From Vibrio cyclitrophicus (lineage in GTDB: Bacteria > Pseudomonadota > Gammaproteobacteria > Enterobacterales > Vibrionaceae): a stretch of 64,000 nucleotides of DNA. Of this stretch, positions 34,462 to 43,762 are shown piece after piece; position 1 is the first letter of the stretch, and the number at the start of each line of letters is the position of its first letter. Under the pieces are notes generated by a model. It worked only from the letters and a program-made list of their open reading frames with translations, made no database searches and had not been told where the DNA came from. The position numbers and the translations under genes are program-made. The stretch is from positions 1,054,001-1,118,000 of the forward strand of contig CP065366.1 in NCBI GenBank assembly GCA_023206055.1, read 5' to 3'.

Positions 34462-35907
34462 ATGAACTGGTTGAGTCGATTAAAACCAAACTCTTTGGTC
34501 GCAAGAACATTGTTGCTGACGTTGTTAGCCGTTGTGATTGCTCAAGGTATCGCAACGTCTATTTGGTATAGCGAATCCAAACACAAAGAACTGGAAGGGA
34601 TTCGTTCTGCCTCCGAGAGCATGGCAAATATGTTTGCCTCGACGGTGACTTTCTTTCAGTCTCTACCCGTCAAATATCGTCATATCGTACTGGATCAGAT
34701 CCGCAATATGGGTGGTACGCGCTTCTTCGTTTCTTTCAATAAAGAGGCTTTGATTGTTGAGCCTATCCCTGACACGCGCTTAAAAACCGCATCGATAGAA
34801 GCGATAGAAAGTGTTTTAAGTAGCAAGCTCAATAAAGTCGAATCAGTCCGGGTAGATTTCTCACGTCCTGAACACCTTCGCTTGCTTAAAAACGACATCT
34901 ACTTAAGCGATCTCCCGCGATCGTGGGCGCATCACACCTTAACCTTAGAACCTCTTAATCCGCCAATTCTGGTTGTTCAAATAGAACTAACCAGTCATGA
35001 ATGGGTGTACATTGCCGCACTGTTGCCAGCGCCATACGTGAAACTCGACGATACGATTCTTGGCAGAGAGCAGGTGATCTTCTTAGTTTCTTCAACGCTC
35101 ATTCTACTGGTGCTGACTTACTTGATGATTCGTCGCCAAGTGCGACCTCTTAAAAAGCTGGCAAGAGCGGCCAATGAAATGAGCATGGACATTCAGCAGC
35201 CCCAACTGAAAGAAGAGGGGGCGACTGAACTGGTCACGGCAACCAGAGCCTTTAACCGAATGCAGCAGCGCATTCGTCGCTATGTTGCTGACCGAGAGCA
35301 TTTGTTCTCGGCTATCTCTCATGACTTGAAGACACCAATCACCCGACTCAGGCTTCGTGCTGAGTTGTTGGAAAGCGAAGTAAAGAAAGACAAATTCAAC
35401 AAAGATCTTGATGAGCTTGAGATGATGGTGAAAGGTGCATTACAGGCGGTAAGAGACACAGATCTACACGAGAACAATGCTATTATCGATCTCAATGAGA
35501 TGATGCTCTCCGTGATTGAATTACACAATCAATACCAAACTCAGGTCGAGTTTGAGCCTGCTGTGATTGAACCGTTAGTCGCTAAACCTTTAGCGATTAA
35601 ACGCGTGCTCACCAATCTTATCGACAATGCTGTGAAATATGGACAATCCGCCGAAGTCGATATCAGCAGTGATTCAGTGTGGGTCATTGTGACGATTCAG
35701 GATCATGGCAAAGGTATCCCTGAAGACAAGTTAGAGTTGGTTTTTGAACCCTACTTTAGGCTGGCAACCGACGACCAAGGACACGGTTTAGGGCTCGGGA
35801 TCTGCCGAAATATCCTGCATGGACACGGCGGAGATCTCATTATTCGCAACTCCACTCAAGGTGGCTTAGAAGCCAAAGTCTATATACCAAGAGGCTTAGA
35901 AGTGTAA
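34462..35907 (+). CDS. Membrane sensor histidine kinase
   Basis: 481 residues: transmembrane helix 1 (about 15-35), periplasmic sensor domain (about 36-203), helix 2 (about 204-223), HAMP (about 224-276), dimerisation domain with phospho-His287 (SAISHDLKTPITRLR), and an ATPase domain with N-box NLIDNAVKYG, G1 DHGKGIP and G2 GHGLGLGICR. It pairs with the upstream OmpR-type regulator. The stimulus is unknown; the downstream sugar transporter suggests a carbohydrate or a related organic acid. Confidence 0.92.
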   Translation: MNWLSRLKPNSLVARTLLLTLLAVVIAQGIATSIWYSESKHKELEGIRSASESMANMFASTVTFFQSLPVKYRHIVLDQIRNMGGTRFFVSFNKEALIVEPIPDTRLKTASIEAIESVLSSKLNKVESVRVDFSRPEHLRLLKNDIYLSDLPRSWAHHTLTLEPLNPPILVVQIELTSHEWVYIAALLPAPYVKLDDTILGREQVIFLVSSTLILLVLTYLMIRRQVRPLKKLARAANEMSMDIQQPQLKEEGATELVTATRAFNRMQQRIRRYVADREHLFSAISHDLKTPITRLRLRAELLESEVKKDKFNKDLDELEMMVKGALQAVRDTDLHENNAIIDLNEMMLSVIELHNQYQTQVEFEPAVIEPLVAKPLAIKRVLTNLIDNAVKYGQSAEVDISSDSVWVIVTIQDHGKGIPEDKLELVFEPYFRLATDDQGHGLGLGICRNILHGHGGDLIIRNSTQGGLEAKVYIPRGLEV

Positions 35908-35925
35908 TGTAACAATTGTGTTACA
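35908..35925. promoter_or_regulatory. Inverted repeat upstream of the sugar ABC operon
   Basis: TGTAACA-attg-TGTTACA, 7-bp perfect arms, directly after the kinase stop and about 93 bp before the binding-protein ATG. A TATAAA lies at 35951-35956 without a good -35, consistent with an activated promoter. Candidate operator for the adjacent regulator or another factor. Confidence 0.5.
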
Positions 35926-36017
35926 TAGGGCTTACCTTTTGTTTCAATCTTATAAATCAGAATAAGTAGACTCTTTATTGAACCGGACGTCGAGTCCGCT
36001 AAACATGGAAGATTATA

Positions 36018-37265
36018 ATGAAAATCAATAAAACCCTACTTACTCTATCTCTTCTTGCTGCCTCAACATTTTCTCAAGCTGGTGAAGTGGAAGTGCTTCA
36101 CTGGTGGACTGCCGGTGGTGAAGCGAAATCCGCAGCGGTACTGAAAGAGATGATTGAAGAACAAGGCCATACTTGGAAAGATTTTGCTGTTGCTGGTGGC
36201 GGCGGTGAAAGTGCGATGACTGTTTTGAAAACTCGAGCAGTATCGGGCAATCCACCTTCTGCAGCGCAGATTAAAGGTCATGATATTCAGGAGTGGGGTG
36301 GTTTAGGTTTTCTAACGTCTCTCGATGCGACTGCTAAACAAGAACAATGGGATGAACTACTACCAGAAGTAGTGACTAAAGTGATGAAGTGGGATGGCGA
36401 ATATGTGGCAGTTCCTGTCAACGTTCACCGTGTTAACTGGCTTTGGGCTAACTCTGTTGTTTTAGAAAAATCGGGTGTGACGGTTCCAACTACGTTAGAT
36501 GAGTTCTTTGTTGCTGCAGACAAGATTAAAGCGGCTGGCTTCATTCCATTGGCTCATGGTGGTCAACCTTGGCAAGACGCGACGGTATTCGAAGCCGTGG
36601 CACTTGATGTACTAGGCAGTGAAGACTACAACAAAGCGTTCGTTGATCTTGATATGGACGTGTTATCTGGCGACAAAATGGTGGAAGTGTTCACCAAGTT
36701 CAAAAAGATGCGTGATTACATCGACAGCAACTCGCCAGGTCGTGATTGGAACGTCGCAACGTCAATGGTTATCAATGGCGAAGCCGCGATGCAGATCATG
36801 GGTGACTGGGCTAAAGGTGAATTTACTGCGGCAGGCAAAGTGCCGGGTAAAGATTACATCTGTGCACCAGCTCCAGGTACTGACGGCCAATTTACCTTCA
36901 ATATCGATAGCTTTGCGTTCTTTGAGTTAAGTGACAAAGAGAACCAAAAAGCGCAGCAAGACCTAGCGAAAACCATTCTTACCAAAGATTTCCAAGAAGT
37001 CTTCAACCTTAACAAAGGTTCTATCCCTGTACGTCTAGATATGGACATGTCTAAATTCGACCAATGTGCGTTGGACTCAATGGCTACCTTCAAAGCGAGT
37101 GCTGAATCGGGCGATCTTGTCCCGAGTATGGCTCACGGCTTAGCGACAACAAGCTACGCTCAAGGCGCTATTTATGACGTAGTGACCAACTTCTTCAACG
37201 AGAAAGATGCCGATCCTAAACAAGCGGCAGCTAAGTTAGCAAAAGCAGTGAAAGCGGCTATCTAA
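36018..37265 (+). CDS. Periplasmic sugar-binding protein, ABC importer (GtsA-like)
   Basis: 415 residues with a signal peptide (cut near SQA-GEVEV). Family 1 extracellular solute-binding fold: EVEVLHWWTAGGEAKSAAVLK near the N-terminus, and aromatic-rich segments VHRVNWLWAN and GGQPWQDATVFE that resemble glucose/mannose-binding GtsA proteins. It captures sugar for the two permeases and ATPase encoded after it. A hairpin between this gene and the first permease probably lets it be made in excess. The exact sugar is inferred, not shown. Confidence 0.9.
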   Translation: MKINKTLLTLSLLAASTFSQAGEVEVLHWWTAGGEAKSAAVLKEMIEEQGHTWKDFAVAGGGGESAMTVLKTRAVSGNPPSAAQIKGHDIQEWGGLGFLTSLDATAKQEQWDELLPEVVTKVMKWDGEYVAVPVNVHRVNWLWANSVVLEKSGVTVPTTLDEFFVAADKIKAAGFIPLAHGGQPWQDATVFEAVALDVLGSEDYNKAFVDLDMDVLSGDKMVEVFTKFKKMRDYIDSNSPGRDWNVATSMVINGEAAMQIMGDWAKGEFTAAGKVPGKDYICAPAPGTDGQFTFNIDSFAFFELSDKENQKAQQDLAKTILTKDFQEVFNLNKGSIPVRLDMDMSKFDQCALDSMATFKASAESGDLVPSMAHGLATTSYAQGAIYDVVTNFFNEKDADPKQAAAKLAKAVKAAI

Positions 37266-37337
37266 TCTAACTTGATAAGTGACACACAACGCACATGAGT
37301 GACGGGTTGTGTTGCTTTATCGAACCCCCAGGGTGGG

Positions 37338-37356
37338 TAGGCTCGTAGGGAGCCTA
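37338..37356 (+). promoter_or_regulatory. Intercistronic hairpin after the binding-protein gene
   Basis: Perfect 7-bp stem TAGGCTC / GAGCCTA, extendable with G-U pairs, in the 181-bp gap before the permease gene. A second short stem (ACACAAC / GTTGTGT) precedes it. There is no T run, so it is more likely to stabilise the upstream mRNA than to terminate. Confidence 0.55.
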
Positions 37357-37446
37357 TCTACTCTTCACTCCCAATTCTGATATGCGTGATGCTGATGTGG
37401 TGCCGAGAGGTAAGCCATTGGCTCGATTGTGCAACAAGGATAAGTT

Positions 37447-38385
37447 ATGGAGCATGTTTTGACTGAGTCGACTCCAAAACCCACAAGGAGCCAGCCTGCA
37501 CCGAAACCGAGTTTTGCTGACAGGTTGCAACATTGGTTACCTAAAATTGTGCTAGCGCCAACCGCGTTAGTGACCGTGGTTTGTATCTATGGTTACATTT
37601 TTTGGACGGCTGCATTGTCGTTCACTAACTCTCGATTTCTGCCGAGCTTTAATTTCGTTGGTTTAACTCAATATGAAAAGCTGATGGACAACGATCGCTG
37701 GATCACCTCAATCACCAACCTCGGTGTGTTTGGTTTTCTATTCATGGCGATTGCTATCTTGCTAGGTGTTGGTTTAGCTGTGTTGCTTGACCAGAATATC
37801 CGCCAAGAAGGCGCGATTCGTACCATCTATTTATACCCAATGGCCTTGTCATTCATCGTGACGGGTACGGCGTGGAAATGGATTCTTAACCCTGGTCTTG
37901 GCATTGAAAAGCTGATGCAAGACTGGGGATTTACTGACTTCAAATTTGACTGGCTCGTCAATTCTGAAATGTCGGTCTACACCTTAGTGATTGCGGCGCT
38001 TTGGCAGTCTTCAGGCTTCGTGATGGCGATGTTCCTAGCCGGCCTTCGTGGCATTGATTCTTCAATCATCAAAGCCGCTCAAATTGATGGGGCAAGCTTA
38101 CCCACCATTTATCTCAAAATCATTCTGCCTTGCTTGCGCCCTGTGGTTTTCAGCGCGGTGATCATCACCTCACACATTGCGATTAAGAGCTTCGACCTTG
38201 TGACTGCAATGACGGCAGGTGGCCCCGGTTATTCATCGGATCTTCCTGCGCTATTCATGTACGCACATTCCTTTACTCGCGGTCAAATCGGCCTTGGTGC
38301 TGCCAGCGCCATGATGATGCTGGCTGGTATCTTAGCGATTCTCGTGCCTTACCTTTACTCTGAACTTAGGGAGAAAAAGTCATGA
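37447..38385 (+). CDS. Sugar ABC permease 1 (GtsB-like)
   Basis: 312 residues, six transmembrane segments after a cytoplasmic, Pro-rich N-terminus. The MalF-type inner-membrane permease signature EAA loop is visible as SSIIKAAQIDGASLPTIYLKIILPCLRP. It starts with ATG 37447 after AAGGATAAG and overlaps the second permease gene by 4 bp (ATGA). Confidence 0.92.
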   Translation: MEHVLTESTPKPTRSQPAPKPSFADRLQHWLPKIVLAPTALVTVVCIYGYIFWTAALSFTNSRFLPSFNFVGLTQYEKLMDNDRWITSITNLGVFGFLFMAIAILLGVGLAVLLDQNIRQEGAIRTIYLYPMALSFIVTGTAWKWILNPGLGIEKLMQDWGFTDFKFDWLVNSEMSVYTLVIAALWQSSGFVMAMFLAGLRGIDSSIIKAAQIDGASLPTIYLKIILPCLRPVVFSAVIITSHIAIKSFDLVTAMTAGGPGYSSDLPALFMYAHSFTRGQIGLGAASAMMMLAGILAILVPYLYSELREKKS

Positions 38386-39239
38386 TGAATAACATCAATT
38401 TTGCTCGAATCTTTATTTATTCAGCACTGCTTTTCTTCTGCTTGGTGTATCTAATGCCATTGTTTGTGATGGCGCTGACGTCATTCAAAACTCTGCCTGA
38501 TATCAAGGCGGGTAACTTGATGAGCTTGCCAAAAGAATGGGTGTTTGATGCTTGGTATAAAGCGTGGGATACCGCCTGTACGGGCGTGAAATGTGAAGGC
38601 ATCAAAGGTTACTTCTGGAACTCGTTCCAAATGGTGATTCCTGCGGTTGCGATTTCAACATTGCTCGGTGCATTCAATGGTTATGTCGTGACGAAATGGC
38701 AATTTAGAGGTTCAAACCTGTTCTTTAGCTTGTTGTTGTTTGGTTGCTTCATCCCATTCCAAGTGGTGCTTTTACCAATGGCAACCATGCTTGGCAAGAT
38801 GGGTTTAGCGAACACAACCATCGGCTTGGTGATTGTGCACGTTATCTACGGTATGGCATTTACGACACTGTTTTTCCGTAACTTCTATATCTCGATTCCG
38901 GATGAATTGATCAAAGCGGCAAAACTGGATGGCGCAGGCTTCTTTACCATCTTCTTCAAGATTTTATTACCGATCTCAACGCCAATTATCATGGTGACGG
39001 TGATCTGGCAGTTCACCGCGATTTGGAACGATTTCTTGTTCGGGGTGGTGTATTCGGGCTCAGAAACTCAACCGATTACCGTGGCATTAAACAACCTAGT
39101 CAACACCAGTACTGGCGTTAAAGAATATAACGTCGATATGGCTGCCGCGATTATCGCCGCGCTGCCAACGCTGTTGGTGTACGTCTTCGCAGGAAAATAT
39201 TTTGTTCGTGGCCTAACGGCAGGATCAGTAAAAGGATAA
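38382..39239 (+). CDS. Sugar ABC permease 2 (GtsC-like)
   Basis: 285 residues, six transmembrane segments. EAA loop: IPDELIKAAKLDGAGFFTIFFKILLPISTP. It has the MalG-type C-terminus KYFVRGLTAGSVKG. The start overlaps the first permease gene; the ATPase gene follows 6 bp later. Confidence 0.92.
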   Translation: MMNNINFARIFIYSALLFFCLVYLMPLFVMALTSFKTLPDIKAGNLMSLPKEWVFDAWYKAWDTACTGVKCEGIKGYFWNSFQMVIPAVAISTLLGAFNGYVVTKWQFRGSNLFFSLLLFGCFIPFQVVLLPMATMLGKMGLANTTIGLVIVHVIYGMAFTTLFFRNFYISIPDELIKAAKLDGAGFFTIFFKILLPISTPIIMVTVIWQFTAIWNDFLFGVVYSGSETQPITVALNNLVNTSTGVKEYNVDMAAAIIAALPTLLVYVFAGKYFVRGLTAGSVKG

Positions 39240-39245
39240 TTACCC

Positions 39246-40358
39246 ATGGCAACATTAGATTTAAAACAGATCCGTAAAACCTATCGCAACGCGGACAACG
39301 AAACGTTAAAGGGCATCGACATCAGTATCGATTCGGGGGAATTTTTGATACTTGTCGGCCCTTCGGGGTGTGGAAAATCCACCCTAATGAACACCATCGC
39401 TGGGCTCGAAAATATTAGCTCGGGTGAAATCGTGATTGATGGTGTCGATGTGGCGCAGGTTGAACCTAAAGATCGCGATATCGCGATGGTATTCCAGTCG
39501 TACGCGCTTTACCCAAACATGACGGTACGCGGCAATATCGCTTTCGGTTTGAAGATCCGCAAGATGCCGCAACAAGAGATCGATGCTGAGGTTAACCGAG
39601 TGGCGGAAATGCTGCAAATCGAACAGTTGCTGGATCGTAAACCGTCGCAGCTTTCTGGTGGTCAGCGTCAACGTGTCGCGATGGGACGTGCTCTAGCTCG
39701 TCGTCCTAAGCTGTATCTGTTTGATGAGCCACTTTCTAACTTGGATGCCAAGCTGCGTGTTGAAATGCGCCATCAGATTAAACGTCTGCACCAGAAGCTG
39801 AATACCACGATTGTTTATGTAACCCATGATCAGATCGAAGCTATGACTCTTGCGGATCGCATCGCAGTAATGAAAGACGGTGAACTGCAGCAGTTAGGCA
39901 CACCACAAGAGATCTACACCAAGCCAAACAACATGTTCGTGGCGGGCTTTATGGGCTCACCATCAATGAACTTCATTAAAACCATGGTGGACTTGGATGA
40001 GGAACAGAACCCGATCATCAAAGTAACTGGTACGGCGGAGCAAGAACACCACATTCGATTGCCACAGAGTATGCGTGACCAAGATGGTAAAGAACTGGTC
40101 ATTGGGTTGCGTCCTGAGCACATTACCGAGCAAGAAGGTGATGATGTGTCGGCAACCACAAAGCTAGACCTGCAATTGGAAGTGTTGGAGCCAACAGGGC
40201 CAGATACCATCGCAATGGTTAAAGTGAACGATCAAGAAGTCGCGTGTCGTTTATCGCCAGAATTTGAAGTGTCGGTTGGTCAAATGGCGCCGCTTCATTT
40301 TGACTTATCAAAGGCGGTATTCTTCGATGCTCAAACCGAAGCGAGAATCGACTTCTAG
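39246..40358 (+). CDS. Sugar ABC importer ATPase (MalK/UgpC/GtsD type)
   Basis: 370 residues. Walker A GPSGCGKST, signature LSGGQRQRVAMGRAL, Walker B LYLFDEPLSNLD, switch His in VYVTHDQ, and a C-terminal OB-type regulatory domain (about 240-370, GLRPEHI). It drives import through the two permeases. It is the last gene of the operon; the terminator is 40 bp downstream. Confidence 0.93.
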   Translation: MATLDLKQIRKTYRNADNETLKGIDISIDSGEFLILVGPSGCGKSTLMNTIAGLENISSGEIVIDGVDVAQVEPKDRDIAMVFQSYALYPNMTVRGNIAFGLKIRKMPQQEIDAEVNRVAEMLQIEQLLDRKPSQLSGGQRQRVAMGRALARRPKLYLFDEPLSNLDAKLRVEMRHQIKRLHQKLNTTIVYVTHDQIEAMTLADRIAVMKDGELQQLGTPQEIYTKPNNMFVAGFMGSPSMNFIKTMVDLDEEQNPIIKVTGTAEQEHHIRLPQSMRDQDGKELVIGLRPEHITEQEGDDVSATTKLDLQLEVLEPTGPDTIAMVKVNDQEVACRLSPEFEVSVGQMAPLHFDLSKAVFFDAQTEARIDF

Positions 40359-40398
40359 TTGCTGAGTTAGTTTAACAATCAAAGTTCATGTCTAAATC

Positions 40399-40447
40399 AA
40401 AGGCAGTATCACCAACTAGTAATAAGTAATGTGATGCTGCCTTTTTC
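40399..40447 (+). terminator. Terminator of the sugar ABC operon
   Basis: Stem AAAGGCAGtATCAC / GTGATgCTGCCTTT with an 18-base loop and short T tail. Confidence 0.85.
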
Positions 40448-40630
40448 GTTGTCTATACTTGCTTTTTATCCCTTATAAAAACAGAGGGATAAACGATATA
40501 TATGCTTCTACTGCAATAATATCTTGATTTAGTATCCCTTAGCTCTATAAAGCTGACGTAGAAACGCGTAGGATCACACTACTTTAGACCAAAAACTAGG
40601 TTGCACCTTGGTGCATAAACAGAAGAATAC

Positions 40631-41998
40631 ATGAAACTAACAGCAAAACCAGCGGCGAATAACGCTTTACTTATTTCTATTACGACACCGGATTTTAAAG
40701 GTGACGAAGCAAAAGAGTCTCTTGCCGAACTTGCTCGCTTAGTGACAACCCTAGGGTTTAAAGTCGTCGGTACGCAATCGCAACACCACAGTTCATCTCA
40801 AAGACAGAATGTGTTGGGTGCCGGTAAGCTTGCCGAAATTGCACATCTAACTGGTTACCAAGGCTCTATTGAAGAAGCTGAAGATGAAGACTTTCTTGAT
40901 GAGTCGGGTTTGTTTGATTCTGAAATCGATGAGCTAGATTTTGATGATCTTCCAACGGGTAACTTCCAATACGGTGCCGCTGATGTTGTGGTATTTGACT
41001 GTGATTTAAGTCCATCTCAAATGCGTACTGTTGAGGCGAGTTTGGGTGTGGAAGTATTTGACCGTACTGGTATCATCATCGAAATTTTCAGCCGTCACGC
41101 TCGTACTCGTACTGCTCGTCTGCAAGTTGATATCGCTCGTCTAAACTACTTAGTGCCGCGACTGCGTGAAACGGCTGAGGGTGATAAAGAGCGTCAAATG
41201 GGTCAGGGCGCCGGTGAAACTTCACTTGAGCTAGACCGTCGTAACGTACGTGACCAAATTGCTGCGCTTAAGCGTGAGCTAGTAAGCGTACAAGATGAAA
41301 TGAAGACCCGACGCACAAGGCGTGCGGAGCTTTTCACTGTTGCTTTAGTTGGCTACACCAATGCCGGTAAATCTTCGATGATGCGTGCAATGACCGCAAC
41401 CGAAGTGGTGGGTGAAGATAAACTGTTCGCAACGCTAGACACTACGGTTCGTGCGCTTCAGCCAATTACTCAACCGCGTATCTTGGTTTCAGACACCGTT
41501 GGTTTCATTAAGAAACTGCCACACGATCTGGTTGCTTCATTCCACTCAACGCTAGCAGAAGCGCATGATGCTTCATTGCTGCTTTATGTGGTTGATGCTT
41601 CTGACGTTTCATTCCGAGCTCAGCTTGATGTGGTACACGACGTATTAGCTCAAGTGGGTGTAGAAGGCAGCGAAAAACTATTAGTGCTGAATAAGTGCGA
41701 TAGATTGACTGAAGAGCAGCAATTAGAGCTGATCGAAGAATTCCCAGATGCGATGCTGACGTCGACTCGAGATCCTCTGGATATCACGAAACTGCACAAG
41801 TACATCGTTGGTGTTGCAGAAGAGGGCATGATCGAAGAAGAGATCACGATTCCTTATTCTGGCCAAGGCATCATCGGTGAGATTCGCTCAAACATGAGTG
41901 TGGTTAAAGAAGAGTACGATTACGAGTGTATTAAGTTGACTGTTCGCTCTAGTGAAATTGACTTAGCTCGACTGAAAAAGCGTATGCAGAAATCTTAA
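40631..41998 (+). CDS. HflX-family GTPase with an acidic insertion
   Basis: 455 residues. N-terminal HflX ATP-binding-like domain (GTQSQHHSSSQRQNVLGAGK), a helical linker (ARTRTARLQVDIARLNYLVPRLR, then GQGAGETSLELDRR), and a G domain: P-loop GYTNAGKSS (241-249), G3 SDTVGFI and G4 LNKCD. HflX splits stalled 70S ribosomes in E. coli. An acidic insertion (about 79-106) interrupts the N-terminal domain. The classic Vibrio hflX normally sits in the hfq-hflK-hflC cluster, so this is probably a paralogue; no hfq or hflKC genes are nearby. Confidence 0.88.
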   Translation: MKLTAKPAANNALLISITTPDFKGDEAKESLAELARLVTTLGFKVVGTQSQHHSSSQRQNVLGAGKLAEIAHLTGYQGSIEEAEDEDFLDESGLFDSEIDELDFDDLPTGNFQYGAADVVVFDCDLSPSQMRTVEASLGVEVFDRTGIIIEIFSRHARTRTARLQVDIARLNYLVPRLRETAEGDKERQMGQGAGETSLELDRRNVRDQIAALKRELVSVQDEMKTRRTRRAELFTVALVGYTNAGKSSMMRAMTATEVVGEDKLFATLDTTVRALQPITQPRILVSDTVGFIKKLPHDLVASFHSTLAEAHDASLLLYVVDASDVSFRAQLDVVHDVLAQVGVEGSEKLLVLNKCDRLTEEQQLELIEEFPDAMLTSTRDPLDITKLHKYIVGVAEEGMIEEEITIPYSGQGIIGEIRSNMSVVKEEYDYECIKLTVRSSEIDLARLKKRMQKS

Positions 41999-42031
41999 TC
42001 TCTTAGCTAGTTTAAGAAGAATAACCAAAAG

Positions 42032-42060
42032 AAAAGCGACCCGTTAAGGTCGCTTTTTTT
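42032..42060 (+). terminator. Terminator between the HflX-family gene and pfaD
   Basis: 10-bp stem AAAAGCGACC / GGTCGCTTTT with CGTTAA loop and T tail on the plus strand. It sits in the convergent gap with pfaD. Confidence 0.9.
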
Positions 42061-42094
42061 ATTCGTTGAGCTTAATTACGCTGTATTGAAATGC

Positions 42095-43732
42095 CTAGGC
42101 CATTCTTTGCGTCGGCTTCCAGCGTGCTAGCTCTGGATCAAGCTTGATACCTTGCGAAGTCAGCAGGTTAACACGAGCTAAGTACGCAGCACCGTGCATC
42201 AGATGCTTAGCAAGATCAACGGCATTACGCTGTTGGTAATCATCTAAATAGCTGTCTTTTGCCCATGCGTTGAATGCGCCAAGTGCCGGGCCAGCCCATA
42301 CTTGATAATCCATCTCACGACCTTGTTCACCTGTGTTTGACCAACGGCTAGAAAGGCCCAAGTACCAACGGAAAATCAACGCCATCTTACGCTTCGGGTT
42401 GCCTTCAGCGCGTTCGATCTGTTTAGGATCACGCTCGTTAAAGTGCGCCACAGTCCCTGCCCAAATATCATCCAGTGTTGAACGGAAGACTTGCTTCTCA
42501 AGTTTCAGACGCTCTTCTACTGGAATCGCTTCAATTGAGTCGTAGCGAGTGTAAAGTTCGTACAGTTTGTTGGCACGCATTGGGAACAAGGTACCACGCT
42601 TAACCACTTGCAGTTTCACGCCCATTTCGAACATGTCTGCCGCCGGGGCCATCGTCACGTCAGCCATTTCAGTTGTCGAAAGCAGCTTACGTGTGTGTTC
42701 GCTTGCGCCAGCCTCAACACACGCTTGGTTGATTGAACCAGTAACAATGTAAGCCGCGCCCATGTTAAACGTCGCTAGAGCCGCGTCAGGCGTGCCTACG
42801 CCACCACCACAACCGACACGTAGCGGAGTTTTGAATTGGTACTGTGCTTGGATTTGCTCTTTCAGCGCTAGAATCGTTGGCAATAGGGTAACCAGTGGAC
42901 GGTTATCGGTATGACCACCAGAATCGGCTTCTGCAGTAATGTCATCAGCCATAGGAACCAGCTGTGCCAGTTCCATCTGTTCTGCTGTGATTCGACCTTC
43001 ATCAACTAGAGCTTGCAGCATTTTAGCTGGAGCTGGTTGCATGAACTTACTCGCGACTTCAGTACGGCTTACCTTAGCAATAACCTTGTTGCCAATCTGA
43101 ATCTCACCTTGTGCATCGCGGCTAAGGCCAGCTGCACGGTAGTGAACGATTTGCGGTGTTAAACCTAAGAAGGCTGAAGCCTCAACGGTTTTCACTTTGT
43201 GCTTCAAAAACAGCTCTACACTGCCGCGCTCTAGTGCGGGTTCGCTTGGGCTGTGAATCAGGTTAAACGCATAAGGACCGTTTGGCAGTGCTGCTTGAAT
43301 ACGGTTGATCGCTTGCTCAACGCGAGACGGGATTAAGCCCGCCGCGCCAAATGAACAAAGAATGCCAGCTTGACCAAGTGCAATCACCAACTCTTCAGAT
43401 GAAATGCCGTTTGCCATTGCGCCCGCATAGTAAGCGTATTTCACGCCGTGACAGCGACGAAAATCTTCGTCGCCTAGGCTTTGTGTACCAAGAGCAGGAG
43501 CAAATGCGCTAACTGGTTGGTTGTTCGCTGAACTTGCTGAATCACCTGATGCAATCTCTGCTTGTTGGCTAACGCCTAAGCCTTTTTCTGGGTGATTCAC
43601 TACGTAACAAGCAAGGCTTAAGTCTTTCATTATTGTCGACATTGCCGCGTTATCAAAGCGAGTTGTGCTCTCTTCGATCTGCCAAGGCCACGGAGATAGC
43701 TTTTCGTTATTGACTGTAGTTTGAGTTGTCAT
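42095..43732 (-). CDS. pfaD: PfaD, enoyl reductase of PUFA synthase
   Basis: 545-residue flavin-dependent enoyl reductase (nitronate monooxygenase-like TIM barrel) that reduces the trans double bond during polyunsaturated-fatty-acid assembly. The FMN/phosphate-binding stretch is VGCGGGVGTPDAALATFNMGAAYIVTGSINQ. The C-terminus carries the family-specific AKDSYLDDYQQR. The ATG at 43732 is preceded by AGGAAGG. It is the fourth gene of pfaABCD, 30 bp after the pfaC stop, and its own stop lies 35 bp from the convergent terminator. Confidence 0.95.
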   Translation of the reverse strand: MTTQTTVNNEKLSPWPWQIEESTTRFDNAAMSTIMKDLSLACYVVNHPEKGLGVSQQAEIASGDSASSANNQPVSAFAPALGTQSLGDEDFRRCHGVKYAYYAGAMANGISSEELVIALGQAGILCSFGAAGLIPSRVEQAINRIQAALPNGPYAFNLIHSPSEPALERGSVELFLKHKVKTVEASAFLGLTPQIVHYRAAGLSRDAQGEIQIGNKVIAKVSRTEVASKFMQPAPAKMLQALVDEGRITAEQMELAQLVPMADDITAEADSGGHTDNRPLVTLLPTILALKEQIQAQYQFKTPLRVGCGGGVGTPDAALATFNMGAAYIVTGSINQACVEAGASEHTRKLLSTTEMADVTMAPAADMFEMGVKLQVVKRGTLFPMRANKLYELYTRYDSIEAIPVEERLKLEKQVFRSTLDDIWAGTVAHFNERDPKQIERAEGNPKRKMALIFRWYLGLSSRWSNTGEQGREMDYQVWAGPALGAFNAWAKDSYLDDYQQRNAVDLAKHLMHGAAYLARVNLLTSQGIKLDPELARWKPTQRMA

Positions 43733-43762
43733 AATTATTTCCTTCCTAGTCCCGTGTCAGGC

